Assembly (NCBI RefSeq): GCF_000196015.1
Contig: NC_007974.2
Span: forward strand, 186,001 to 250,000
Reading direction: 5' to 3'
Length of the DNA: 64,000 nucleotides
DNA from: Cupriavidus metallidurans CH34
GTDB taxonomy: Bacteria > Pseudomonadota > Gammaproteobacteria > Burkholderiales > Burkholderiaceae
The notes under the pieces are model-generated. The model ran no database searches. It had not been told where the DNA came from and worked only from the letters and a program-made list of their open reading frames with translations. How positions within the stretch are numbered: position 1 is the stretch's first letter; every line of letters starts with the position of its first letter. Shown in pieces: positions 54,649 through 62,921 of the stretch. Both the position numbers and the translations under genes were made by a program.

Positions 54649-57126
54649 ATGAGCGTGGCAAAGTTTGTGGCGGCCAACGGCCGTGAAGCGATGCGCAAGG
54701 TGCGCGAGGCGATGGGCCCGGATGCCGTGGTGCTGTCGAACCGGACCATCGATGGTGGCGTGGAGATCGTCGCCATGCGCGACACCGATCTCGGCGCGGT
54801 GAACGCCAATGCGCAGCCTTATGTGTCGCCCACGCCGGCCGCATCCCAGATTCTTGAGACCGCCCCGGCGCAGATCGGCCCGATTGCCATCGCGGCGGCC
54901 AATGCCGTCGACGGGCAGGCTACCCGGACCGACGACGGTGCCATTGGCGATCTGCGTGGCGAGCTTGCGTCGATGCGTTCGATGCTCGAGCGCCAGTTTG
55001 CTGGCCTGTCCAGCGGCGCCGGCAATGTGGCCGTGGGCGATCCGCTGCGCGAGTCGCTGTTCGAGTGGATGGTGAACGCGGGCTTCTCTGGCCAGTTGTC
55101 ACGTACGTTGATCTCCCGTCTGCCAGTGGGTACCGATCGTCCGGCCGCCATGTCGTGGATTCGGCAGGAAATCGCGAAGAAGGTGCCTGTGCTGTCCAAC
55201 GAGGACGCTCTGTTCGATCAGGGCGGCGTGCTGGCGCTGATCGGACCGACCGGCGTGGGCAAGACCACCACCACGGCCAAGCTGGCCGCGCGCTACGTGC
55301 TGCGCCACGGCGCCGATCGCCTGGCCTTGCTGACGACCGACCGCTTCCGGATCGGCGCGCACGAGCAGCTTCGCATCTACGGCGACATTCTGGGCGTGCC
55401 GGTGCATGCGGTGAAAGACGCCGCTGACCTGCGTTTCGCGCTATCGGCGATGAAGGACAAGCATCTGGTCATCATCGACACCGTTGGCATGAGCCAGCGC
55501 GATCGCAGCTTGTCCGACCAAATCGCGATGCTGGCTGGCGTGCAGGCGCCGATGCAGCGCGTGCTGCTGCTCAACGGCGCCGCGCATGGCGATACGCTCA
55601 ATGAAGTCGTGCACGCCTATCGGCACGACGCAGCCGGCGACGCTGGTGGCATCGACGGGTGCATCATCAGCAAGCTCGATGAAGCGACCCATCTGGGCTC
55701 GGTGCTCGATGTGGTGATCCGCCATCGCCTGCCGGTTTTCTATGCTTCCACTGGCCAGCGCGTGCCGGAACATCTGGAACTCGCGCAGGCCAGCACACTG
55801 GTGGAACGCGCGTTCATGACGCCGCGTCGTGGCTCGCTGTTCAATGACGCCGACATGGCACGCCGCCATGCCGTTGCAGCGGACGCTGCAACGCCGCGCC
55901 CGGCCGAGCGCAATGGCGCCGATGACATGCTGCGTTCGTTGACTGACAGCGCTAATGCCGTAGGCACGTGCGTGGAAGAGTTGAACGCCGCAGGCTACGG
56001 CTTCGATGTCGCGCGCCAGCTCTGGCAACAGCGCGGCGCCGGTGCCGTGGGATTGCGCCAGATGGGCCAGCAGGCACGCATGGCGATGTGCCGCGACGCC
56101 AGCCGGGCCTGCGAGCGCTATGTGCTCGCCGTATCGCAGAATTTCACCCAGCCGGTGCAAGGTCGTCGCGCGCCGCAGTTGATGCAATGCACCCTGTGGC
56201 TTGCCGATCGGGACGGGATGCCGCTGGCCGGTACCACCGCGCCCGTTGGCCGTACGCGGCAGTCGATGTCAGAAGCGGACGCCGATGCCGAAGCCGAGAC
56301 CGTGCGCGCCACGCTTTCTGCGGCACGTACCGTCGTCAACCTGAATGCTTCGGTGCCATCGGCCGCCGTGATTGCGCGCTGGCATCAGCTCGGTGAGCGC
56401 TGGGTGGCGGGTACGCGTAAAACCGCGCGCGTGATCACTGGTGGCGCGGCCAGCAAGCTCGATGCGATCGCCGACACGCTGACGTTTCATGCGATTGGCG
56501 ACACGACCTGGCGCGACCGCGACGCTGTGCACTGGGTTGGTCACTGTGCCGTGCGGATTCCGGAAGGGACGGTTCGTGCGGTTGGACGCGCTCGCGATAA
56601 CACGGCCGAGACCGGCACCGAAGCGTGCCTCGTTGTCTCCCGCATGGCGGATCGTGATACCGGCGAAACGCTGGCGGTCGAGTACGTGCTGTGCGACGCG
56701 GCGCTGACCGATGACGCCGCGCAGGTCGCTCGCTGGATGCAATGGGCGAACGCCGCGGACGAGCAGTTCCGCACGCTGCGTCATGCCGCCGAACACTTCG
56801 CGCAGGACGGCGATGCGTCGGACAGTCAGGGGACCAGCCTGGTGTCGCTCCAGCTCGGGCTGACCACGCTGCGCCTGCAGCACACCCCCACCGCAACCGC
56901 ACCGGCGTTCCTGTCACGCCTGGCCGGCCGTGCCGCGACGCGTGCGAATGTGCCGGTGCCAGGCTCCGTGCTCAACGAGGGCATGGGTCGCCTGCTGGCG
57001 CTACTGGATGTGCTGGAGAACTATCCCGGACGTGCCGCCTCGCCTGCGCTCGTCGGTGATATCACTGCCGACGTGGCAATGCAGGCGACAGTCGGACTGC
57101 CGCAGTTGGCAGTCGCGGGGGAATAA
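54649..57126 (+). CDS. flhF: Flagellar SRP-like GTPase FlhF with a long C-terminal extension
   Basis: FlhF is the third SRP-type GTPase and sets flagellar position and number. Residues 1-50 form the basic B domain (FVAANGREAMRKVREAMGP), followed by an N domain and the G domain. P-loop GPTGVGKT is at about 199-206, then TTDRFRIGAHEQL, DTVGMSQRD and the G4-like SKLDEATHLG near 341. This core ends by about residue 400, which is where FlhF proteins usually end. About 420 further residues follow without a match I recognise, including an acidic EADADAEAET stretch. No frameshift or stop is seen. flhG starts 3 bp later. Confidence 0.92.
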   Translation: MSVAKFVAANGREAMRKVREAMGPDAVVLSNRTIDGGVEIVAMRDTDLGAVNANAQPYVSPTPAASQILETAPAQIGPIAIAAANAVDGQATRTDDGAIGDLRGELASMRSMLERQFAGLSSGAGNVAVGDPLRESLFEWMVNAGFSGQLSRTLISRLPVGTDRPAAMSWIRQEIAKKVPVLSNEDALFDQGGVLALIGPTGVGKTTTTAKLAARYVLRHGADRLALLTTDRFRIGAHEQLRIYGDILGVPVHAVKDAADLRFALSAMKDKHLVIIDTVGMSQRDRSLSDQIAMLAGVQAPMQRVLLLNGAAHGDTLNEVVHAYRHDAAGDAGGIDGCIISKLDEATHLGSVLDVVIRHRLPVFYASTGQRVPEHLELAQASTLVERAFMTPRRGSLFNDADMARRHAVAADAATPRPAERNGADDMLRSLTDSANAVGTCVEELNAAGYGFDVARQLWQQRGAGAVGLRQMGQQARMAMCRDASRACERYVLAVSQNFTQPVQGRRAPQLMQCTLWLADRDGMPLAGTTAPVGRTRQSMSEADADAEAETVRATLSAARTVVNLNASVPSAAVIARWHQLGERWVAGTRKTARVITGGAASKLDAIADTLTFHAIGDTTWRDRDAVHWVGHCAVRIPEGTVRAVGRARDNTAETGTEACLVVSRMADRDTGETLAVEYVLCDAALTDDAAQVARWMQWANAADEQFRTLRHAAEHFAQDGDASDSQGTSLVSLQLGLTTLRLQHTPTATAPAFLSRLAGRAATRANVPVPGSVLNEGMGRLLALLDVLENYPGRAASPALVGDITADVAMQATVGLPQLAVAGE

Positions 57127-57129
57127 GCC

Positions 57130-57954
57130 TTGAACGTCATGGGTTCCGATCAGGCAGAAAGCCTGCGCCGTCTGCTGGCGCCGCGCGTCACCCGGCGCAT
57201 CGCGGTGGTTGCCGCCGATGCGGGGGCGGGCGCCACCACGGTGACACTGGGTCTGGCCAATGCGTTGGCCATGCAGGGCGAACGCGTGCTGCTCGTCGAC
57301 GAGGATCGCCATGGCGTGCGTGCCACGCGTCTGTCGGGCGCCGCGCCTGTGGCAACGCTCGCCGATGTGCTGGCCAGCCGAGTGTCTGCGGCCGCCGCGA
57401 TTGGCACGCGTCCCGCCAGTGGCATCGCGGTACTGCCGGCAGGTGACATCCCAGTCGATGCCGGGAACATGGACCGCGCGCTATCCGATCTGATTCCCGA
57501 CATGCGGTCGGTGCTGATCGACGCGCGCACGGATGCGACCGGCGCGCTGTCGCCTCTGGCGGCAACCGCCCACAACGTGGTGATTGTCATGCGCCCGGAG
57601 GTAACGTCGATTACCGCGGCCTACGCGCGCATCAAGCGTCTGCATCACGAGTACGCATGCCGCCGCTTCCATCTGGTCGTCAATATGGCGGCCACCGAAG
57701 CGACCGTTGCCGCGCTGGCGCGCAATCTTGCACGTACCGCGAGCCAGTACCTCGGCGTCGAGGCTGGTCTGACCGGATACCTGCCGATCGACCCGCTGGT
57801 GGCCCGCGCATTCCAGCTTAGCCGTTGCGTGGTGGAGGCATATCCCGCAGCGGCATCCACCAGCGCGCTGCGCCACATCGCCAGCGGTATCGGCGCATGG
57901 CCGTTGCGACACGATACAACGCCCCAGGGAGCGGCTGTGGCCGTTCCCGCATGA
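57130..57954 (+). CDS. flhG: Flagellar number regulator FlhG (MinD-like) lacking Walker-A lysines
   Basis: This 274-residue protein is the FlhF partner FlhG/FleN. The N-terminal SDQAESLRRLL contains DQAxxLR, the helix that stimulates FlhF GTPase activity in characterised FlhG proteins. The MinD-like fold follows, with VLLVDEDRHGVRA and VLIDARTDATG. However, the Walker-A motif is DAGAGATT at residues 30-37, so the signature lysine is Asp30 and the P-loop lysine is Ala35. ATP hydrolysis of the normal kind is unlikely. The start is a TTG at 57130, with an ATG three codons later. fliA follows after 107 bp. Confidence 0.88.
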   Translation: MNVMGSDQAESLRRLLAPRVTRRIAVVAADAGAGATTVTLGLANALAMQGERVLLVDEDRHGVRATRLSGAAPVATLADVLASRVSAAAAIGTRPASGIAVLPAGDIPVDAGNMDRALSDLIPDMRSVLIDARTDATGALSPLAATAHNVVIVMRPEVTSITAAYARIKRLHHEYACRRFHLVVNMAATEATVAALARNLARTASQYLGVEAGLTGYLPIDPLVARAFQLSRCVVEAYPAAASTSALRHIASGIGAWPLRHDTTPQGAAVAVPA

Positions 57955-58061
57955 AGCCAGAACAAGAAGTCGACAAGACCGGACACCGAGCCAGACAGTC
58001 AGCCGCGGCCATGCTTGCGCGGCGCTGGCACCGATAGAAAGCATTTACCGAGAGTTCCACC

Positions 58062-58778
58062 ATGTACACGATTCAGGGAAAGCTCGAACAGGCAGACGTG
58101 GTCAAGTCGCACGCGCCGCTGGTGCGACGCATCGCGTTGCAGCTGGCGGCGAAGCTGCCGGCCAGCGTGCAGATCGACGACCTGATCCAGGCCGGCATGA
58201 TCGGCCTGCTCGACGCCGCCAAGCGCTACGAGGACAACCATGGCGCGCGATTCGAGACCTATGCGAGCCAGCGCATTCGCGGCGCTATGCTCGACGAGGT
58301 GCGCGCCAACGATTGGCAATCGCGCAGTCTGCGCCAGTTCACACGCAAGATCGAACGCACGCAGCGCCAGCTCGAGCAGAAACTCGGCCGGAGCCCCATC
58401 GACTCCGAAGTGGCGAAGGAACTCGAAATGGGGCTGGAGGAGTATCAGGAACTGCTCAACGAAGTCCATGGCTGCCAGTTGCTGCACTATGAGGACTTCG
58501 AACGTTCCGGGGAAGAAGACTTCCTGGATCGGCACCTTGGGGTGACCGACGAAGCGAATCCGCTCACGGTGCTGATGGAATCGGGAATGCGTGACGCGCT
58601 GATCCGCGCCATCGAGAAGCTGCCCGAGCGCGAGAAGCTGGTGCTCTCGCTTTGCTACGACCAGGAGTTGAACCTGCGTGAGATCGGGGCCGTGCTGGAA
58701 GTGACCGAATCGCGCGTCTGCCAGATCCGTAGCCAGGCCATTACGCGGCTGCGCAACCAGCTTCGCGGCATGTTGTGA
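58062..58778 (+). CDS. fliA: Flagellar sigma factor sigma-28
   Basis: FliA, 238 residues, directs RNA polymerase to late flagellar and chemotaxis genes. Region 2 (HAPLVRRIALQLAAKLPASVQIDDLIQAGMIGLLDA, then RFETYASQRIRGAMLDEVR), region 3 (RKIERTQRQLEQKLGRSP) and the region 4 HTH (LNLREIGAVLEVTESRVCQIRSQA) are all intact. No flgM is in the window. The stop codon overlaps the flhE start. Confidence 0.97.
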   Translation: MYTIQGKLEQADVVKSHAPLVRRIALQLAAKLPASVQIDDLIQAGMIGLLDAAKRYEDNHGARFETYASQRIRGAMLDEVRANDWQSRSLRQFTRKIERTQRQLEQKLGRSPIDSEVAKELEMGLEEYQELLNEVHGCQLLHYEDFERSGEEDFLDRHLGVTDEANPLTVLMESGMRDALIRAIEKLPEREKLVLSLCYDQELNLREIGAVLEVTESRVCQIRSQAITRLRNQLRGML

Positions 58779-59224
58779 TGCGTCATCTTCTGGCATTCGC
58801 GTTGTGTCTTTGTCTGGCCCCCACATGGGTCGACGCGCAGACATACGTGCGCGCCACCTACGAGCTCAGTGGGTCGCGTTATGCCTGGACCAGCTCCGCG
58901 CAGGGACCGCTGATTGCCAGTCGCGGCCAGCGCACGATGTCGTCGCCGGTGCTGCCCCCCGGCACGATGCCTCAGGCAAGTGGCATCGTTACATCGGTAC
59001 GCTGGCGCTACAGCTTCGCCAGTACCCCGCCTATCGATCTGGAAGCATACCTGTGTAACGCGCGACGCTGCGTGCTGCTGTCTGGCGCGCAGGGGAAGAC
59101 CGATGCGTTCGCGGGCGACGATGCGACCGGCGGGTTCGTGTTTGCCTACCGGGTTGCTGGCCGTGGGGGGCTGTCTCCCACCCTGCAAGGCCGCAGTAAC
59201 GAGGTGACGGTGAGCTACCGATAG
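58778..59224 (+). CDS. flhE: Flagellar periplasmic protein FlhE
   Basis: This 148-residue protein resembles enteric FlhE. It has a signal peptide (residues 1-21, ending VDAQ) and the family features ASGIVTSVRWRYSF, a cysteine pair (LCNARRC) and the terminal RSNEVTVSYR. FlhE acts in the periplasm and prevents proton leakage through the flagellar export apparatus. The ATG at 58778 overlaps the fliA stop by one base, and an in-frame GTG lies one codon upstream. In enterics flhE follows flhA, while here it follows fliA. Confidence 0.85.
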   Translation: MRHLLAFALCLCLAPTWVDAQTYVRATYELSGSRYAWTSSAQGPLIASRGQRTMSSPVLPPGTMPQASGIVTSVRWRYSFASTPPIDLEAYLCNARRCVLLSGAQGKTDAFAGDDATGGFVFAYRVAGRGGLSPTLQGRSNEVTVSYR

Positions 59225-59242
59225 CGCGCCGGGCCCGGCGCG
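59225..59242. terminator. 18-bp GC palindrome after flhE
   Basis: CGCGCCGGGCCCGGCGCG is a perfect palindrome starting directly after the flhE stop codon. It lacks a T-run but could end or slow transcription from the flh operon. Confidence 0.4.
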
Positions 59243-59330
59243 GCAATGAAACGGCCCGTGGACGGGTTCAATCTGCACCTATCTGCACGTCACTGGCACT
59301 ACGGGCCGCTCGGCACAGGACTGCAGTCGC

Positions 59331-59371
59331 AAAAAAAGCCCGCTCCCAGCCAGTCATGACCAGAAGCGGGC
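59331..59371 (-). terminator. Rho-independent terminator of the porin operon
   Basis: GCCCGCT (59338-59344) and AGCGGGC (59365-59371) pair around a 20-base loop, with seven A residues on the left flank, which become a T-run on the minus strand. It lies 39 bp downstream of the leftward porin gene. Confidence 0.75.
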
Positions 59372-59409
59372 AGGTGGAGCCCAGTCTCAAGCCGACGAAT
59401 GAAGTGCCG

Positions 59410-60501
59410 TCAGAAGACGTGCTTCATGCCAAGCATGGCGCCGAACTGCGAGCCGCCAGGCGCGGGCGATGCGCCGGTGGAAGCGCTGTCCACGGACAGC
59501 GCCAGCTTGCCGCCGTTGTCGATATAGCCAAGCGTGGTGTAGACGGACGTGCGCTTGGAGAAGGCGTAGCTGGCACGTAACGCGCCCAGCCACGCCTTGT
59601 CGGCGCTGTTGTGGTACTTGAGGTAGAACGCCTCGCCGGAGAGCGTCACCGCAGGAGTGATGTCGTAGGCGACACCGGCGTAGAACATGTCGCTGCGCGG
59701 CGTGGCGATGGCGCCGTTGCGACGCCCGATCCAGCCGGCGCCGATCTTGGCGCGGTCCACGAGCATGTAGCCACCGAGAGTGGCGCGATCATCCTTGAGC
59801 GAACTCGAGGTCAGGCCGCCGAAGGCGCCGGGCCCGCCGCGCTGCGAGTCATAGGCGCCCAGGATGCCCCACCAGTTGGTTTCATACCCGAGCATGGCCG
59901 ACCATTCGCGGCAGGCGGTCTTGTCGGCGGGGTTCTCGCCGCCGCAGTTGGTGCCGGAGGGGCTGGGACCAGCGTTGACGGTGTCGCGCCCGAAGCTGTA
60001 GGTAGCGCCAATGGTGAAGCCGCCGAATTTGCCCTTGTAGGCGATGGCGTTGTCGGCCCGCGCGTTGGGCAGGTAGTTGTCGAGCGAGCTGGAACCGTAG
60101 GCGTTAGGGCCGAGAATGTCGGAGTCGAGCGTGGCCCAGAACAGCATGGTGTACTGGCGGCCGAGGCTGACCTGGCCCCAGTTGCCGGAGAGGCCGACCC
60201 ATGCCTGGCGGCCGAAGAGGCGACCGCCCTGGTTGGAGACGCCGCTGTCGGGGGCGAATCCGGATTCGAGCACGAAGTTAGCCTTCATGCCGCTGCCGAG
60301 GTCCTCGGTGCCGCGCAGGCCCCAGCGGGAGGGTACGGTGCCGCTGAGGTTGGCCATCTTGACGACGGAGTTGCTGGCGGTGCCGACGTGGTTGAGGTAC
60401 TCGATGCCGGTGTCGATGACGCCGTAGAGCGTCACGGATTGGGCGTTGGCGATGGCGGGCAGGCCGAGCGCGGCCGCCAGCGCCAGGTGGCGCAGTTTCA
60501 T
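59410..60501 (-). CDS. Outer-membrane porin (general, Burkholderiaceae type)
   Basis: This 363-residue leftward gene encodes a trimeric porin of the beta-proteobacterial OmpC-like family. It has a signal peptide (residues 1-20, ending AIANAQ), a first strand SVTLYGVIDTGIEYLNH, the RWGLRGTEDLGSGMKANFVLESGF block and GRQAWVGLSGNWGQVSLGRQ, and ends in the typical terminal Phe (MKHVF). A GGAGGAG site precedes the ATG. It lies 78 bp after galB on the same strand, and a porin is also found in known gallate loci, so it may admit aromatic acids. Confidence 0.92.
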   Translation of the reverse strand: MKLRHLALAAALGLPAIANAQSVTLYGVIDTGIEYLNHVGTASNSVVKMANLSGTVPSRWGLRGTEDLGSGMKANFVLESGFAPDSGVSNQGGRLFGRQAWVGLSGNWGQVSLGRQYTMLFWATLDSDILGPNAYGSSSLDNYLPNARADNAIAYKGKFGGFTIGATYSFGRDTVNAGPSPSGTNCGGENPADKTACREWSAMLGYETNWWGILGAYDSQRGGPGAFGGLTSSSLKDDRATLGGYMLVDRAKIGAGWIGRRNGAIATPRSDMFYAGVAYDITPAVTLSGEAFYLKYHNSADKAWLGALRASYAFSKRTSVYTTLGYIDNGGKLALSVDSASTGASPAPGGSQFGAMLGMKHVF

Positions 60502-60579
60502 CTTCTTCTCCTCCGTTAGATATTTTTCTGGAACAACGTTGATGCCTGGCTTCGATGGCGCTGCCTGGCGGCCGCGTGC

Positions 60580-61605
60580 CTAGTGGCCACGTGCCTTGAG
60601 TCGCGCGTCAAGTCGGCTGTAAACGCGCCGCGCGTTGCCTTCGTAAATCTGGTGACGTTCCTCGTCAGAGAGCGCGGCCTGATCGATGTAGCGCCGCGTA
60701 TCGTCGTAGTAGTGGCCGGTCTCGGGGTCGATGCCACGTACCGCGCCGATCATCTCCGAGGCGAACAGCACGTTCTTGACCGGTATCACGCGCGTCAGCA
60801 GGTCGATGCCAGGCTGGTGATAGACGCATGTATCGAAGAAGACGTTATTGAGCAGGTGTTCGCCAAGCGGCGGCAGCTTCATCTCCTGCGCCAACCCACG
60901 GAACCGGCCCCAGTGGTAGGGCACCGCGCCGCCACCGTGCGGAATCACGAACTTCAGCGTCGGAAAGCGCCGAAACAGGTCGCTGGTCAGCACCTGCATG
61001 AATGCGGTGGTGTCGGCGTTCAGGTAGTGCGCGCCAGTGGTGTGGAAGCACGCGTTGCAGCTCGTGCTGACGTGAATCATGGCCGGCACGTCGAGTTCGA
61101 CGAGCTTCTCGTAGATCGGATACCAGTACGGATCGGATAGCGGTGGCGATGTCCAGTGTCCGCCAGACGGATCTGGATTCAGGTTCACGCCAACAAAGCC
61201 GTACTCGAGCACGCAACGTTCGAGTTCCTTGACGCAGCTCTTGGTATCGATTCCCGGCGATTGCGGCAGCATGGCGGCGCCGACGAACTGGTCGGGGAAC
61301 AGCTCGCTGACACGGTGGCAGAGCGTGTTGCAGATGGCGGCCCACGTGGCGCTGGTTTCGAAGCTGCCGATGTGGTGCGCCATGAACGACGCGCGCGGCG
61401 AGAAGATCGTCAGGTCCATCCCACGCTCGCGCATCAGGCGAAGCTGATTGCTGGCGATGGCGTCACGTAGTTCGTCATCACTGATGCGCAGTTCACTGAC
61501 GGAAGGCGCGAGCGCAGGGATGTTCAGGCTGGCGATCTGGCGTTGGCGCCAGTCTTCCAGGGCCTTGGGGGCGGTGGTGAAGTGCCCGTGGCAATCGATG
61601 ATCAT
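60580..61605 (-). CDS. galB: 4-oxalomesaconate hydratase (amidohydrolase fold, LigJ/GalB type)
   Basis: This 341-residue protein is an amidohydrolase-superfamily enzyme strongly resembling LigJ-type 4-oxalomesaconate hydratase. It begins MIIDCHGHFTTAP with the metal-binding HxH and shows ANQLRLMRERG, TIFSPRASFMAHH, MLPQSPG, NLNPDPSGGHW, MIHVSTSCN, IPHGGGAVPYHWGRFRGLA and FASEMIGAVRGIDPETGHYYDD. It hydrates 4-oxalomesaconate in gallate and protocatechuate 4,5-cleavage. Its start overlaps the galD stop (ATGA), which fits the next step back in the pathway. The name galB, rather than ligJ, follows the neighbouring tautomerase. Confidence 0.88.
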   Translation of the reverse strand: MIIDCHGHFTTAPKALEDWRQRQIASLNIPALAPSVSELRISDDELRDAIASNQLRLMRERGMDLTIFSPRASFMAHHIGSFETSATWAAICNTLCHRVSELFPDQFVGAAMLPQSPGIDTKSCVKELERCVLEYGFVGVNLNPDPSGGHWTSPPLSDPYWYPIYEKLVELDVPAMIHVSTSCNACFHTTGAHYLNADTTAFMQVLTSDLFRRFPTLKFVIPHGGGAVPYHWGRFRGLAQEMKLPPLGEHLLNNVFFDTCVYHQPGIDLLTRVIPVKNVLFASEMIGAVRGIDPETGHYYDDTRRYIDQAALSDEERHQIYEGNARRVYSRLDARLKARGH

Positions 61606-62750
61606 GGGAGTTCGTCAGACAGAGGCCATGCGCTGGTCGGCACCAGTACCTCGCCGCGCATGATGGGACGCGCGGTGCGGATCAGCGCGCTACGTACGAT
61701 CGATCCCGGCTTGGCAGGATCGGTTTCCAGTTCAACGGTGAACTCGCCGGTCGGGTGCTCGACGCTGATGGCGTGGAGCGGCCCGACGCTGGTGACTGCG
61801 ATGTCGCTTGCCACGGTGCCTGGCAACACGCAGGCAGTGCCCACCGTGATGGCGGCCAGCACGCCGATCGCATCGTGGCAGACGCGCGGGATGAAGCAAC
61901 GCGTGGCGATGCTGCCGCCCTGGCGTGGCCGGGCCAGCAGGCACATCTTCGGATAGCTCTTGTCGGAGACGTCGCCAAGCCCCATGAGTTCGCCGGCGAC
62001 GAGCCGCGCGGCTTCGATGCGTTGCTTGAGTTCGTGATCGGCATTGAGCGCGGCCACGCTTTCGTAGCCGGTGCGGTCGAGATCCTCCGCGCGCATCAGC
62101 ACCATCGGCATGCCGTTGTCGATCAAGGTGGCGGCGATCAAGCGTGAGCCGCCACGCACCGGATCGTTGATCGTCAAGACGTCGATGGCGTTGCCGGTGG
62201 GCAGCATTGCATGGCAGACGGAGCCTGCGGTGTCGAGAAAATCGATCACGATTGGAGCCGCGGCGCCGGGAACGCCATCGATGCGCGCGTTGCCCGAGAA
62301 GCGTGGCACGCCACCGGGCGTCTGGATCGTGATGTCGCAGAGCATCCCGGTGTTGCGCGTCAGCACACGTGCCCGGGTGATGTCGCCCTGCGGCGCAATC
62401 AGTCCGCGTTCGATCGCAAAGGGAAGCACCGCCGCCAGCATGTTGCCGCAATTCGGGGTGGTATCGACGGTGTCGGCGTTCGGCTGCAGTTGCGCGAACG
62501 TGAAGTCCAGGTCGGCATGACCCGGCGTGCCGCGCGACACAATGCAGGCCTTGCTGGTCAGTGGATGGGCTCCGCCGAGGCCGTCGATCTGGCGCGGGTC
62601 CGGGCTGCCCATCGCCGCCAGCAGCACGCGATCGCGTGCTGGCACGTCTTCCGGCAGATCGCTCGCGAGAAAAAACGGTCCGCGTGACGTGCCGCCGCGC
62701 ATCAGCGTGCAAGGAATCGCGCGGAGATCGGAGGCGAGGCAGGGCGTCAT
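61602..62750 (-). CDS. galD: 4-oxalomesaconate tautomerase (PrpF family, GalD type)
   Basis: This 382-residue protein belongs to the PrpF isomerase family (diaminopimelate-epimerase-like fold, two similar halves). Key segments are IPCTLMRGGTSRGPFF, GLGGAHPLTSKACIVS, NCGNMLAAVLPFAIERGL and NPTGEF-like HPTGEFTVEL. GalD converts 4-oxalomesaconate between keto and enol forms in gallate breakdown, and its coupling to galB supports that role over 2-methylaconitate isomerase. The start at 62750 is the first conserved one, although the frame is open much further upstream into the lysR gene on the other strand. Confidence 0.87.
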   Translation of the reverse strand: MTPCLASDLRAIPCTLMRGGTSRGPFFLASDLPEDVPARDRVLLAAMGSPDPRQIDGLGGAHPLTSKACIVSRGTPGHADLDFTFAQLQPNADTVDTTPNCGNMLAAVLPFAIERGLIAPQGDITRARVLTRNTGMLCDITIQTPGGVPRFSGNARIDGVPGAAAPIVIDFLDTAGSVCHAMLPTGNAIDVLTINDPVRGGSRLIAATLIDNGMPMVLMRAEDLDRTGYESVAALNADHELKQRIEAARLVAGELMGLGDVSDKSYPKMCLLARPRQGGSIATRCFIPRVCHDAIGVLAAITVGTACVLPGTVASDIAVTSVGPLHAISVEHPTGEFTVELETDPAKPGSIVRSALIRTARPIMRGEVLVPTSAWPLSDELP

Positions 62751-62763
62751 GGCGGGTGCGTAG

Positions 62764-62785
62764 TCGGACCCGATCAGGGGTCCGA
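62764..62785. promoter_or_regulatory. Inverted repeat upstream of galD
   Basis: TCGGACCC-gatcag-GGGTCCGA is a perfect 8-6-8 inverted repeat, 14 bp upstream of the galD start in the intergenic region shared with the LysR-type gene. It could be an operator or an mRNA hairpin hiding the galD leader. Repeated GGTCC(G/A)TC units continue to about 62815. Confidence 0.5.
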
Positions 62786-62921
62786 TCGGTGGTCCATCAG
62801 GTTGTCCATCGGGTGGCCGAAGTATCGGCGTACCGTGGAATCCCTTGGTTGCCATGTCGCGGGACAGTTGTTCTAATCTGCTTATCGACAGCACAAATAC
62901 AACATCGGGTCGGACGACGCC

